Below are positions 45,945-55,367 of a stretch of DNA of 64,000 nt, in pieces. The stretch spans positions 62,001 to 126,000 of the forward strand of contig JAUIAD010000005.1 in the NCBI GenBank assembly GCA_030425685.1. The letters run 5' to 3'. The notes under the pieces are model-generated. The model was not told where the DNA came from, did no database searches, and worked only from the letters and a program-made list of their open reading frames with translations. The position numbers were made by a program, and so were the translations under genes. The stretch's first letter is position 1. Every line of letters starts with the position of its first letter. This DNA is from Gammaproteobacteria bacterium (GTDB taxonomy: Bacteria; Pseudomonadota; Gammaproteobacteria; Coxiellales; Coxiellaceae).

Positions 45945-48647
45945 TTACTGTGGTGGGCTTGTTCTTAACCTTTTGGCGCTTCTTTGGCGGGTCGTCATCG
46001 GCTGGTCACTCGCACAGGGTTTTTTACGAATAGACCCAGAGGTCAATAAACATAAGCCTTTCGCTTTTGACAGCTTGCCGGTGGTTTTTTTGCTCTCACC
46101 GTCATATTTCTGTCGATAGATGCGAGTGCAGCCCTTATTGAGTTTTGCGTAGAATTCACTATTTGGATATTGTTTAGCATGCTGCATAATAAGCCGATGG
46201 TAAGGCTCTATTTCTTCAAAGCTCATTTTTTTAAATATATTGTTAATGATGGTGAAGTCATAAAACTGAATATCAACAGCAGGGTTATAAAGTTCCCTGT
46301 CTAAATAGGCATTAACAAATTCTTCCAGTAGCCTGGCAAAAAATTCATATTTATTGTGTGCTAAGCTAGCGGCTAAAACATCATGATTGTCAGCATCGAT
46401 AAAATTGAGTAGCCTTTCATGATGCATGCTATCTAATTCATAATCAGAGCAGGTTCCACAGAGCCAGTCGAAAAAGTCGGTATCAATGGGCTTTGTGTCA
46501 AGATGCTCTGCTGCTAAATGAAACGGTGTTTTATCCTTAAGGATTTGTCGTAATAAAAACAGGCCATTTTTACGTAGCATTTCTAAAATACCTTTTTGAT
46601 TGCTTGTGCTAAGTAAGTGACGGTTAGGTGAGAGAATAAAGCATTCAATTGCCGAATAACCGGTTGTTAACATCTGTATACGTGCGCAAGCACCAAAGTC
46701 GAGTAGTTCAGCAACAATTTCATAGGCGGTATATTGTGAAAAATCTAAATGGTAGAGGGCAAACATCAATGGTGTTACATAAGGTTGCTCCGGCATGGGT
46801 AAGGGGGTGCCATCGGCTGCTAAAGCGATCACGGGTAGATTGACGGCATGTTTTGCATGAACGTCAGGGTTAAGCGCGTTTTTGATGGCGGTGATATTAT
46901 GATTAAGAATGTGTTTTATCAGTGGGGTTATATAGAATTTTTCACAGGAGGTGCCAAATTTCTTCAGCATTTTTTTAACCGGGCGCAGTGATTTTGGTTT
47001 GCCTATGTAGAACTCTGCGTTATTGTCAAAAAGTGTTTGACTGGTGTCGAATGGATTGTAAGGATTAAGGAAGATAGGTTTAATCTTTTCTGAAAATTGA
47101 TAACCCGCCCCATAATCAAATAAAAGTTGAATCGGTCTGCCATCTAAGGATTTTATATCTTCTGCCGCTCTGAAAATAACGTAAGGTTTATCATCAAATA
47201 GGCATATCTCCATATAAACGTTAGCATAGTTGGCACTGTGATTGGTTCGATTCATTAGGCTGTCACTATTGCCGCGAATAAATGTTGTTGTGCCATCGCT
47301 GTTAATATGTTCGTAAACCGACGATTTATCTTCTTTTGCTTTTTCTTCAGAGATAACGTTATGAATTAAAATGCCAATCACCGTGCCTTCTTCAATGCAA
47401 AAGCCGCGGCGTGATTTAGACGTAGCAGCAAGCCCTGCTGTTTCTCCTGATTCAGAAAGCGCGGGGATGTTGACGGCTTCTAGCTGAAACTTTCTATTCC
47501 TAACGGCTAAAGTCTGAGGGTCAAGATTATGTTTTTCGATAAAATTTTTAATAGGATTGATAAACTCACGATTTGCTTTGCCCGCGGTAAAGCTTATTTT
47601 GTTAGTCTTTTGTTTTTGTTCTGTGGGTAATGTTTTAGTTTCACTGGTGGGTTTATGTTTACGACGTTTCTTTTGGATCTTTCTCGCAACGGTAGTTTTA
47701 GGTTGAATCTTGACAACGGGGTCATCGGTATCATCATTTGCTGTGCTGTCAAATGAGAATAGCGAATTATATTTGCTAGGCTGTTTGAGCGGCGAAGGAG
47801 AATCTGATTCCATTAATTCTACAAGCAATGTCGCTGCCCTTAGTTCAGAAATGGTGATGTCGAGGTTTGGCTTTTCTTGCAGCTTGCTAAATACTTGTAG
47901 CCCTTTTTTGTGTCTAGCTGCTTTGGATAGCTTAATAAAAAGTGGTTGGCGTGATAGATAATAGTCTTTTGTATGGTCTATTTGAGAAATGTGGTAATCA
48001 AGCATCTTGCTTAGATTTAATTTTGTAGGATTAGGTCCATTTAAAAAATCAGCAACGAGCTGAAAAAGTGTATTACAGCCGGGTAGCTCTATTAGGGAGA
48101 ACAGCGAGGATAAAAAGCTGATAATATTTTTTTGCATTTCTTGTGTTGATGAATAGGAAGTCCGTAGAGAAGCGGTAAATTTTGTTAATAGAAAAACTGT
48201 ATTTTCCTTGTTTTGGCACGTATTGTAGAAATGCAGTAATAAATGACCAAAACTTACCGGAAGTTGGCATAAATCATTCATTAGCTTGGCAATGAGATAA
48301 AAACTATCGTCACCCTCGAGGTCAACTTGAATTTCTAAGATCAAAAATAGCAGCAGTTCTTGTTTCTCTGCTACCGCGTAGTTCGCCGTCATACGATATA
48401 GTGCGACATTTTTTTGAAAATAGTCTGGGTGATGTTTAGAAAGATGAAATACTAGTTTAATGAATACGCTGCTTTTTGTTTTCATGCCAATAAGATTATC
48501 AATGTAGTTATTAACGACATGTTGCGTGCTTCTAGGATCTGATGAAATTTCTCTTTGCAAATCTATTAATAGGTTTGATGTTATCGTGTCTAGAGATTTG
48601 GATGTGGAAATAAGCCTTGTTGTGCGTTGTTTAGATTCGGTTCTCAT
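45945..48647 (-). CDS. Large ankyrin-like protein, candidate effector
   Basis: 900 aa. An all-helical N-terminal half of about 270 residues without known domain, then a basic stretch RKIQKKRRKHKP near residue 326 resembling a nuclear localisation signal. A central domain around 400-600 follows (SKSRRGFCIEEGTVIGILI, FDYGAGYQFSEKI). The C-terminal part contains ankyrin-like elements (NPDVHAKHAVNLPVI, VTPLMFALYHLDF, ELLDFGACARIQ, PFHLAAEHL). A second basic motif KRLRTSPPQ closes the protein. No signal peptide. Host-directed function is inferred from style and neighbours. Divergent from the solenoid protein at 48967. Confidence 0.65.
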   Translation of the reverse strand: MRTESKQRTTRLISTSKSLDTITSNLLIDLQREISSDPRSTQHVVNNYIDNLIGMKTKSSVFIKLVFHLSKHHPDYFQKNVALYRMTANYAVAEKQELLLFLILEIQVDLEGDDSFYLIAKLMNDLCQLPVSFGHLLLHFYNTCQNKENTVFLLTKFTASLRTSYSSTQEMQKNIISFLSSLFSLIELPGCNTLFQLVADFLNGPNPTKLNLSKMLDYHISQIDHTKDYYLSRQPLFIKLSKAARHKKGLQVFSKLQEKPNLDITISELRAATLLVELMESDSPSPLKQPSKYNSLFSFDSTANDDTDDPVVKIQPKTTVARKIQKKRRKHKPTSETKTLPTEQKQKTNKISFTAGKANREFINPIKNFIEKHNLDPQTLAVRNRKFQLEAVNIPALSESGETAGLAATSKSRRGFCIEEGTVIGILIHNVISEEKAKEDKSSVYEHINSDGTTTFIRGNSDSLMNRTNHSANYANVYMEICLFDDKPYVIFRAAEDIKSLDGRPIQLLFDYGAGYQFSEKIKPIFLNPYNPFDTSQTLFDNNAEFYIGKPKSLRPVKKMLKKFGTSCEKFYITPLIKHILNHNITAIKNALNPDVHAKHAVNLPVIALAADGTPLPMPEQPYVTPLMFALYHLDFSQYTAYEIVAELLDFGACARIQMLTTGYSAIECFILSPNRHLLSTSNQKGILEMLRKNGLFLLRQILKDKTPFHLAAEHLDTKPIDTDFFDWLCGTCSDYELDSMHHERLLNFIDADNHDVLAASLAHNKYEFFARLLEEFVNAYLDRELYNPAVDIQFYDFTIINNIFKKMSFEEIEPYHRLIMQHAKQYPNSEFYAKLNKGCTRIYRQKYDGESKKTTGKLSKAKGLCLLTSGSIRKKPCASDQPMTTRQRSAKRLRTSPPQ

Positions 48648-48966
48648 AGCGGCGGTACCTAGCTCATTTTTTATATGCCAATGTATTTAATATTAATACG
48701 CATACTTTAACACCAAGATATTAAGGAAAGATTATGTGTGCAAATAAGCGCGCTATCAGTTTTCAATGAGAGCATAATAATAGGGAGTCAATCATATGGG
48801 GAGATCTCCTTTATTTAATTTTAATATAATATATGGCGTATAGTAGGTAATTAACTCGTTAATTTTGCTGAGTAAATCCTTGTATAAGAATTTTTAAAAT
48901 TAATATTAACCTAAGATAAATGTGGTACTTTAACTGAGTAAATTAATTGCAGTTAGGGTTAATAAT
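48648..48966. other. Divergent promoter region between two candidate effectors
   Basis: AT-rich, no gene. It holds an imperfect palindrome around TTAATATTAA at 48681-48703 on the side of the ankyrin-like gene, and the PmrA-like box of the solenoid gene at 48899-48918. Confidence 0.5.
48899..48931 (+). promoter_or_regulatory. PmrA-like box and -10 of the solenoid-protein gene
   Basis: ATTAATATT-AA-CCTAAGATA (48899-48918): the first half fits the PmrA half-site well, the second less well. TACTTT (48926-48931) follows after exactly 7 nt, a weak -10. ATG 48967 is 35 nt further on. Weakest of the four boxes, supported mainly by identical spacing. Confidence 0.45.
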
Positions 48967-51738
48967 ATGAGAGCAGCAACAAGCGGTCGTCAAAAAACAA
49001 CAGTCGTCGTACGAACTCAAGCAACACCACAAGCTACTTATTCAGCGTTGATTCAGCAAGCGAGCGAGCTTGCTGCCGGTCAAGTGTTATCTTTAAATAG
49101 AGGGCAATTAGAACATTTAAGCGATATCGTGCCTCATCTTCCACGTGCTGCAGGAATAGCCTTGCCGGTAAAAGCAACGGATCAACAACGTACTAATCTG
49201 CTAGCTTTGATCAATAAAAATGGCAGCAAGGTATTTTATGCTTTGGGCAAGGGCGATTCGGGCAAGCAAACGTTGCTAGCAAATCAAATTAACGCTAGTA
49301 GTGGTTTTTTTATATCACGATCTGCGGCGCAAGGTGGGCGAAGTATTGCTGTTAGGCTGTTAGAGGAAAGTGCTATGGACGGTAGTAAGTCGATCAATAT
49401 TCAGCTCGATCAAGAGATGAAGCCTAATCATGCTAAAAGTGTGATGAAGGCAATGGCGCCAAATCATGTGGTGATGATTATGGCAGGAACGCCGCAAGCT
49501 TTGCTTATGGCCATTGTTGGGTCTATGCAGGCTAATACGTTTGTTGAGTTTGGCCATGGGTTGAAGTTGGAATATTTAGCGCAGGCGGCTGCTATTTTAA
49601 ATGAAGATACGGTGGTTAAAGTTGATCGTAGTTTAGATGAATATGAAATTAGCGCGATTTGTAAAAACGTGCCTGCACATGCTTTTATAACACCGGATGT
49701 AGGTATGCAGTTGGATCAATTTAAGCTGTTAATCTCTAGCATGCAAGATGGTGCGCTTTATCTCGATCCGGATACTGATGTTGATTATATTGAGGCGGCT
49801 TTAGCTGAAATTAAACCTGGCGTTAAAATTTTATTACATTCCGAAACAGAGCTTAAGTTAGCGCAAGCTATTTATAATAGTGTCGGTAATAAGAAACAAA
49901 TTGATGACTGCTTACTGTCTGATACAGTAAAAACGGGTCTTGTTATTAAGCCACAAAGCAGTCCCCGTGAAGAGAAAGCGCTTGCAGAAAGTAAAGCAAG
50001 TAATATTGAAGTGGTAGACTCATCGCGCATACTATTTCCACCCAGCATAGCTAAAGCAGAAGTGGCGCAGTTTATTGAGAACCACATTGCTGTTAATCAA
50101 ACGTTGCGTATATCACCACAGTGTGATGATAATGCAGTAATAGTCGCACTGAAATTAATGCCCGAAGGTAGCTTTGTTGAGTTTTCTTCAGATTACTCCG
50201 CCTCGCAACTTGAAGCGTTTGCCAAAGTGATCAGCAATGGGGTGACGGTCGAAATTGGTGGGCAGATGGTAGCAGAAAAGGCCGAAGCGATTGCTGCTAA
50301 CTTACCGAAGCATGCTTTTTTAACGATACAGCCAAGCTATAGTAGCAGTGGAAGTCAAAGGGTAATCGCTAGTATGAAGCAATGTGGGTATTACATTCAT
50401 CCACAAACCAATCTTGCAGTACTGCAGTCATCATTGCCGAGCCTAGCTGATAAGCCCGATGTTAGCATTTGTTTTCACCCTGATAGTAGTAAAAAGTTGC
50501 TTGAGGTTGTTGCCCTTAGTGCGCCACAACAAACAGAATTTGACGCCAGTCTTGTTCGTGGTCAATCAAAAAAAACAGCAATTAAAGTGATAAGAGCGTT
50601 ATGTGCCAAGATTGCTCAGTTAGATGAAGGTGGCTACCTGAAAATAACTAAAAAAGAAAAAGCCTATCTAAGAAAAATGGCGCACCTAATGCCTCCTTTT
50701 ATTACGTTAGAAATAAATCCATTTTGGCGCGAAGACTTTGCCGCGCAAGTGACACAAGAGCTTAAAGAGGTCGGTTCCTCGGTATTGTTAAAACAGGGTG
50801 CTAGTAAGGAGCAAATAGAAGCCGTTTGCCAAACTTTGCCAGCTAATAGAACTATCGCGTTTGAACCCAGCATTGAGTGTAAGCACATTCATCATGGCGT
50901 GCAGAAGCTAGGTTGTAATAGCTTTGTCTATATCGAAGCTGGAACAGATCTAACATTAGCTGAGACTATTATTGGCAGCATTGCAGAAGGTGCCGGGGTG
51001 TTTGTATATTTTGACAGTGGAGTTGACGAGCAAGTTGTAGCAGCTGTTTCTCACTTGTTGCCAGGTAATGTTGTTGAAATTAATGCAAATGCAAGTTTGC
51101 AAGTGGTATCGGCTATTGCGGCTAGTGTTCAGCAAGGTGTCCATGTGCGTTTTAATCAGTATTTATCAGGTGATAAGCAAAAAGCATTGGTAAAAAGATT
51201 GGCGCATGGTGGGCTGTATCTTGATCCCAATGTGCCGATATTGGATGGTAATGGAGATGTTAACAGTGCATCTATTCAAACCTTAGTGCCTTTGATGCAC
51301 CACAATTTAATTGAACATTCACGCTATGCTTTTCACTCAGATCATACAGCAGATGATAAGCAAGCCATGGCTGATCTTTTTGCCAGTGAAAAAGCCGCTC
51401 GTCGGGATGCCTTTGCGCATGAGCAGTTAGAGTCGTTATCGGTATTTGCCAGCAAAAAAAGAAAGCGCGGTGATGTAGACGACAGTAAGGAAGCGCACCT
51501 TCCTGAAAAAAATAACGGTGATGAGGGGCGTGAGAAGAAGCAAAGAGTGGAATCATTCAGTTTACCCGAAGTTGAAGTGACGACACCCACAAGAGCTAAC
51601 CCTGACCGGTTGAAGACACCGGAAGAGAGGGTGGGGCTAGCAGCATTGCTAAGCTTATTTGAGCCCCAGTCTGGACAGGGTGCGGATACTATGGGTATTG
51701 TTGATGAGATAGTAACGCAAGGGCTAGCAAGCCGGTAG
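48967..51738 (+). CDS. Solenoid-type repeat protein with basic motif, candidate effector
   Basis: 923 aa; AGGG precedes the ATG by 8 bases. Nearly the whole length is made of degenerate units of about 25 residues alternating a helix (AEAIAANLP, LAQAAAILN) with a short strand (HAFITI, TVVKV, SFVEF), like an LRR-type or other alpha/beta solenoid, but I cannot assign it to a named family. Near residue 830 lies SKKRKRGD and near 856 KKQR, together resembling a bipartite nuclear localisation signal, followed by a disordered tail. No signal peptide. The gene ends in TAG. A protein-binding scaffold is inferred. Confidence 0.65.
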   Translation: MRAATSGRQKTTVVVRTQATPQATYSALIQQASELAAGQVLSLNRGQLEHLSDIVPHLPRAAGIALPVKATDQQRTNLLALINKNGSKVFYALGKGDSGKQTLLANQINASSGFFISRSAAQGGRSIAVRLLEESAMDGSKSINIQLDQEMKPNHAKSVMKAMAPNHVVMIMAGTPQALLMAIVGSMQANTFVEFGHGLKLEYLAQAAAILNEDTVVKVDRSLDEYEISAICKNVPAHAFITPDVGMQLDQFKLLISSMQDGALYLDPDTDVDYIEAALAEIKPGVKILLHSETELKLAQAIYNSVGNKKQIDDCLLSDTVKTGLVIKPQSSPREEKALAESKASNIEVVDSSRILFPPSIAKAEVAQFIENHIAVNQTLRISPQCDDNAVIVALKLMPEGSFVEFSSDYSASQLEAFAKVISNGVTVEIGGQMVAEKAEAIAANLPKHAFLTIQPSYSSSGSQRVIASMKQCGYYIHPQTNLAVLQSSLPSLADKPDVSICFHPDSSKKLLEVVALSAPQQTEFDASLVRGQSKKTAIKVIRALCAKIAQLDEGGYLKITKKEKAYLRKMAHLMPPFITLEINPFWREDFAAQVTQELKEVGSSVLLKQGASKEQIEAVCQTLPANRTIAFEPSIECKHIHHGVQKLGCNSFVYIEAGTDLTLAETIIGSIAEGAGVFVYFDSGVDEQVVAAVSHLLPGNVVEINANASLQVVSAIAASVQQGVHVRFNQYLSGDKQKALVKRLAHGGLYLDPNVPILDGNGDVNSASIQTLVPLMHHNLIEHSRYAFHSDHTADDKQAMADLFASEKAARRDAFAHEQLESLSVFASKKRKRGDVDDSKEAHLPEKNNGDEGREKKQRVESFSLPEVEVTTPTRANPDRLKTPEERVGLAALLSLFEPQSGQGADTMGIVDEIVTQGLASR

Positions 51739-52051
51739 AAAGTTGAGTCCTTTTCGCAATCAGAGCGTCGAGTTTAGCCGCACACCGTTCTCATATTCTG
51801 CCTCCAGCTTACCCCAACAGATCCCGGCCTGTCTATTTGTTACGCGGTGGTCGCTACGAAGCGGCAGCCGCTGCGGGGAAAATTGCTATAAGCCATTGGT
51901 GATTCTGGAGATACTCTGCCTTTGAATTGACAGCGCACAGAGAAAAAGCCATTATTTGTCCTCCGTTCAATAACCGCGCCTTGAAAAATTGGAGTTTTTG
52001 TGTACAGAGCAATGAATTCAGGCGCCGAAACACAAAGCGAAGAGATAAAAA
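51739..52051. repeat. Gap with a flank fragment of repeat R1
   Basis: Positions 51766-51828 (CGTCGAGTTTAGCCGCAC ... CAGCTTACCC ... GATCCCGG) match the outer flank of R1 copy 2 read on its minus strand (39694-39632), without the paired arms. Then GCGGCAGCCGCTGC (51861-51874) can fold locally. The remainder is the trpS leader; open frames on the minus strand here look fortuitous. Confidence 0.5.
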
Positions 52052-53158
52052 ATGGCAGAACAAATAATATCAAAGCAGCGATTATTAACCGGCGATACCC
52101 CCACGGGCAAGTTACATTTGGGGCACTGGGTTGGCTCTTTAGAGAACCGAGTGAAGTTGCAAGACGAATATGATTGTTATTTTCTCTTGGCTAACTTTCA
52201 TGCTTTTACCACACGAGTGACGCAAGCTGGGGCCATTCGTGAGAGTGTGCTTGATATCGCCCTCGATTATTTAGCCGCAGGTATTGATCCAGAAAAAAGT
52301 ACGATTTTTGTGGAGTCGGATGTGCCGGCTATTTTTGAATTGAGTACGTTGTTTAGTATGTTAATTCCCTTTCCGCGCTTAATGCGTAACCCAACCATTA
52401 AAGATGAAATTCGAGATAAGCAGTTAGGTGATAATTACTCGATGGGATTTTTATTATATCCCATTATGCAGGTCGCAGATATTCTGGCGTTTCGTGCGGA
52501 AGTGGTACCGGTCGGTGAGGATCAAATTCCGCATTTAGAATTGACGCGTGAAGTGGCCAGGAAATTTTATCAGCTTTATTCTGGTGTTGATCCTGAGCAA
52601 GCGCAAGCATATATGGAAAAAACGGGTCATTCTGAAGATGAGTTTTATTATCAGCATGGCAAGATTTTTCCTGTTCCTAATTATTTATTGGGTCGTGTTA
52701 AACGTTTAGTAGGTTTGGGTGGGCCAGCACCGCATGGGCAATTATTAAAAATGAGCAAGTCATTAAATAATGCCATCTTCTTAAGTGACGATGCCGATAC
52801 CGTGCGTAAAAAAGTAATGGGCATGTATACCGATCCAAACCGTTTGCGTGCTAGCGATCCTGGCACGGTAGAAAATAATCCGTTGTGGATTTTTCATGAT
52901 ACTTTTAATCCCGATACCGCTTGGTTGGAAGAAGCAAAGCAGCGCTATCGTGAAGGCACTATTGGTGATGTTGAATGTAAAAAACGCTTAGTTGAGGTGC
53001 TGAATGATTTGTTGACGCCAATGCGTGAACGGCGAGCGCTTTATGAAAAAGATCCGGCGCAGGTGTTGAAAGTGCTAGAGCAGGGTGCTGAACGTGCCAA
53101 TGCTGTGGCGCAAAAAACGGTATCTATGGTTAAAGAGGCGATTAAGCAAAGTTTCTAA
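52052..53158 (+). CDS. trpS: Tryptophanyl-tRNA synthetase
   Basis: 368 aa. Class I aminoacyl-tRNA synthetase with HIGH-type motif TGKLHLGHW (about 14-22), YPIMQVADIL, VGEDQIPHLELTREVARKF, and the KMSKS loop LKMSKSLNN near residue 233. It charges tRNA-Trp in the cytoplasm. Slightly longer than the 334-aa E. coli enzyme because of an insertion around residues 165-225. GAAGAGA precedes the ATG. Appears to be monocistronic. Confidence 0.95.
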   Translation: MAEQIISKQRLLTGDTPTGKLHLGHWVGSLENRVKLQDEYDCYFLLANFHAFTTRVTQAGAIRESVLDIALDYLAAGIDPEKSTIFVESDVPAIFELSTLFSMLIPFPRLMRNPTIKDEIRDKQLGDNYSMGFLLYPIMQVADILAFRAEVVPVGEDQIPHLELTREVARKFYQLYSGVDPEQAQAYMEKTGHSEDEFYYQHGKIFPVPNYLLGRVKRLVGLGGPAPHGQLLKMSKSLNNAIFLSDDADTVRKKVMGMYTDPNRLRASDPGTVENNPLWIFHDTFNPDTAWLEEAKQRYREGTIGDVECKKRLVEVLNDLLTPMRERRALYEKDPAQVLKVLEQGAERANAVAQKTVSMVKEAIKQSF

Positions 53159-53226
53159 AAGTGTGCCTTGGCTGCTGTGTCTGACGGATGAGTTCCGTGG
53201 TTCGATTTAATTAGTAGCGGCGCCGG

Positions 53227-53318
53227 TTTTACGCAAAGACGCTAAGGGGACGCAAAGGTCGCAGAGAGGGATATAAAACTTAGCGTCCTTTGCGTCCCCT
53301 TGGCGTCTTTGCGTGAAA
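53227..53318. repeat. Palindromic repeat R4, complete copy
   Basis: Arms 53227-53258 and 53287-53318 are 32-bp reverse complements with about two mismatches, both containing CGCAAAGACGC and GGGGACGCAAAGG on the proper strand. The centre includes GTCGCAGAGAGGGATA. A partial decayed copy lies at 8224-8265. The element is non-coding; it sits about 70 bp after trpS. Confidence 0.8.
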
Positions 53319-53568
53319 CCAACGCTGCAAAAAGCCCTATATTTTGTGACGATATCGTCAGTTATCGTGAACTCAGTTTATTAATAGACTAAGCAGGCGG
53401 TGTGATAGAAAGAGAAGGGTGTTTTATTTTGCCGGATTATGGTTTGGATTTAGCGCAGATATCATTTGAGAGGGATGGTGATGAGCATTCTGAAAGTGAG
53501 GCCGTTAGAGCATGCGGAATGTAAGTGGAAATTCGCAAATATACTGTAAATTTTCGGTATTTTTTTTA
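53319..53568. other. Gene-free stretch before the HAD-like gene
   Basis: No supported gene. A 40-codon open frame starting GTG 53402 exists without clear ribosome-binding site. Positions 53536-53558 (CAAATATACTGTAAATTTTC and three more) nearly repeat 42162-42184 (21 of 23 bases). Confidence 0.35.
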
Positions 53569-53601
53569 TTTAAGTTTAAATTAATATGGTTTAAATATAA
53601 T
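53569..53601 (+). promoter_or_regulatory. PmrA-like box and -10 of the HAD-like gene
   Basis: TTTAAGTTT-AA-ATTAATATG (53569-53588) fits the PmrA repeat pattern with several mismatches. After 7 nt comes a perfect -10, TATAAT (53596-53601), 35 nt before ATG 53637. Confidence 0.55.
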
Positions 53602-53636
53602 GTTACCTCATTAAAAATTAAAAAGAGGGTATGGTG

Positions 53637-55133
53637 ATGAGAGTAGCAGGTAGTACGTCAGAGCAAAAAGGCGTGCAGGCAGTTAAGCAAAAAATCGCTT
53701 TATTAGATCTAGACGGCATGTTGGTTAATCCGCGTGAACCCGATATGCTGGCTACAAAAATCGTAGATTATCTGCAGCAGGGTGGATTTACAGGATTTTA
53801 TATAGTCACTCACCGTGATATAACGCATATTTTTCGTGATGTTCCAAAAGCAAATAGTAGCTTAAATAAGGCGCACGCAGGTGAGTTTGATGGGCTCGGC
53901 TTAATGTCTCAAGCTGAGCTTAAGCATCTTGAGGAAGCAGTGGCTAATGCAGATGGCTTTATCCCTCCAGACCAGTTAGAGCGCATAAGTGCGATACTCA
54001 CACCAGCGCACGAAAATTGTGGAAAGGAAGAAGACAGTCCAGCACAAACACTGAGATTTAAAAAGTTATCAGCTATGCTGGATGCGCTAGGCTGTATTGA
54101 GGCAAGGGCAGAGCAGTGGGAAAGCACTTCTTTAGACCCCCTGGAATATCGATCAATGTTAGAGAAAGAAAATAACGATATCACCTATATTCTACATATG
54201 CTATCAGCCGTGAAAGTTAAACCGCCTGAAGAAAATACACCAACAATGGCATTAACGGGGCAAGCCGCAGAAAATCTAGCAAAAAGAACAGGTATTCCAT
54301 GCTTAGGGATTTCTACTGCGGGTGATAAAGAGCGCGTTGGGGAGCATTATAGTGCGGTTATGAAAGACGTGGAGGCTTTTGTTATCAGCGAATGGAAGGA
54401 GAAGGAAGAAAAAGTCTATCAGGAATTAGGTAAAAGCGATCAGCAAAATAAGCTGTTTGAAAGAATCAAAGTAACTTTTCCTGAATACGACCAATGGAAA
54501 CGTGATCTTCCAGCAATGGATGACGCATCGAAGAATCAGCAGTTACAGCTCGTTGCTAAAGATATTAGCCGAAAAAGGGCGGATGAGTGGGGTGGTGCGC
54601 CAGTATCCTTACATTTTTTTGATGACCGACTTAATATTTTAGCAAGCGCAGAGAAGGTTGATTTTCTGGAGCAGGGTGTAAGTTTAGAGATGCTACACTT
54701 TACAACGAATCATTTTTCGAAAGCGGCTATTAGGGAAAAGGGAATTATTCAGGGAGGTGTTATTCCTCATTGGAAGAGAAAAGCATTCTTGTCGACTTTA
54801 AATAGGTTATTACAACAAAAAACATTTGATAAAGCAGGTATTAGTCGGTGGAGTGTCTGCACGCTATTTATTCATAAGTTTCGCAAAAAGCCAGGAAATA
54901 TTGGTTTATTAGAGAAGCTTATGAGAGGGGCTAGTGATGATCTCAGTATGAAAGATACAGCAGAAAGGTATAATGTTGTTCAGGACCGGCTAGAAAAAGC
55001 TGTTAAGAAAACATTTCTTAAGCCAAACCTTTTTAGAAGTTGGAGTGGCGGCAATCAGGGCGATTTTTATCAACGGCAGCTTGATGCAATCTATGCGATC
55101 GAAGGTGATGCTAAAGCAAGCGCGCCAAAATAA
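53637..55133 (+). CDS. HAD-like large protein, candidate effector
   Basis: 498 aa from ATG 53637, 7 bases after GAGGG; another ATG sits at 53631. The start holds KIALLDLDGMLV (D24, D26), the DxD motif I of HAD hydrolases, and LHFFDDRLNILASAEKV near residue 325, like HAD motif IV in several Legionella-type proteins. The Thr and Lys motifs (II, III) are not obvious, and a helical insertion of about 200 residues separates the two. A phosphatase-like fold is plausible, activity uncertain. No signal peptide. PmrA-like promoter. Confidence 0.6.
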   Translation: MRVAGSTSEQKGVQAVKQKIALLDLDGMLVNPREPDMLATKIVDYLQQGGFTGFYIVTHRDITHIFRDVPKANSSLNKAHAGEFDGLGLMSQAELKHLEEAVANADGFIPPDQLERISAILTPAHENCGKEEDSPAQTLRFKKLSAMLDALGCIEARAEQWESTSLDPLEYRSMLEKENNDITYILHMLSAVKVKPPEENTPTMALTGQAAENLAKRTGIPCLGISTAGDKERVGEHYSAVMKDVEAFVISEWKEKEEKVYQELGKSDQQNKLFERIKVTFPEYDQWKRDLPAMDDASKNQQLQLVAKDISRKRADEWGGAPVSLHFFDDRLNILASAEKVDFLEQGVSLEMLHFTTNHFSKAAIREKGIIQGGVIPHWKRKAFLSTLNRLLQQKTFDKAGISRWSVCTLFIHKFRKKPGNIGLLEKLMRGASDDLSMKDTAERYNVVQDRLEKAVKKTFLKPNLFRSWSGGNQGDFYQRQLDAIYAIEGDAKASAPK

Positions 55134-55367
55134 TAGCGGTTATGCTGAGGCTAGTTGGTAGCTAGTCCTCAGTTATTAGGTGGATAAAGGCAGTTACCCA
55201 GAGTTAGTGAATAAGTGCTGTAAGCTATTGAAGTTGAGTTGATTTTATAAGTATAAATTGAGTAGAGTGATGATCTTGTTAGGATCTAGGAATTTACTAT
55301 AAAATAGCTGAAAAGTGGTAAAGGATCGCCATTTATTGATTTAACCTTTCGTTAATGGGCGATCGCA

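Noticed and set aside
48678-48697. A possible PmrA-like box before the ankyrin-like gene (start 48647)
   Set aside because: Only one half-site (ATTAATATT) matches; the second half fits poorly and no -10 lies 7 nt downstream.
53402-53524. 40-codon frame upstream of the HAD-like gene
   Set aside because: GTG start without Shine-Dalgarno; too short to support without conservation.
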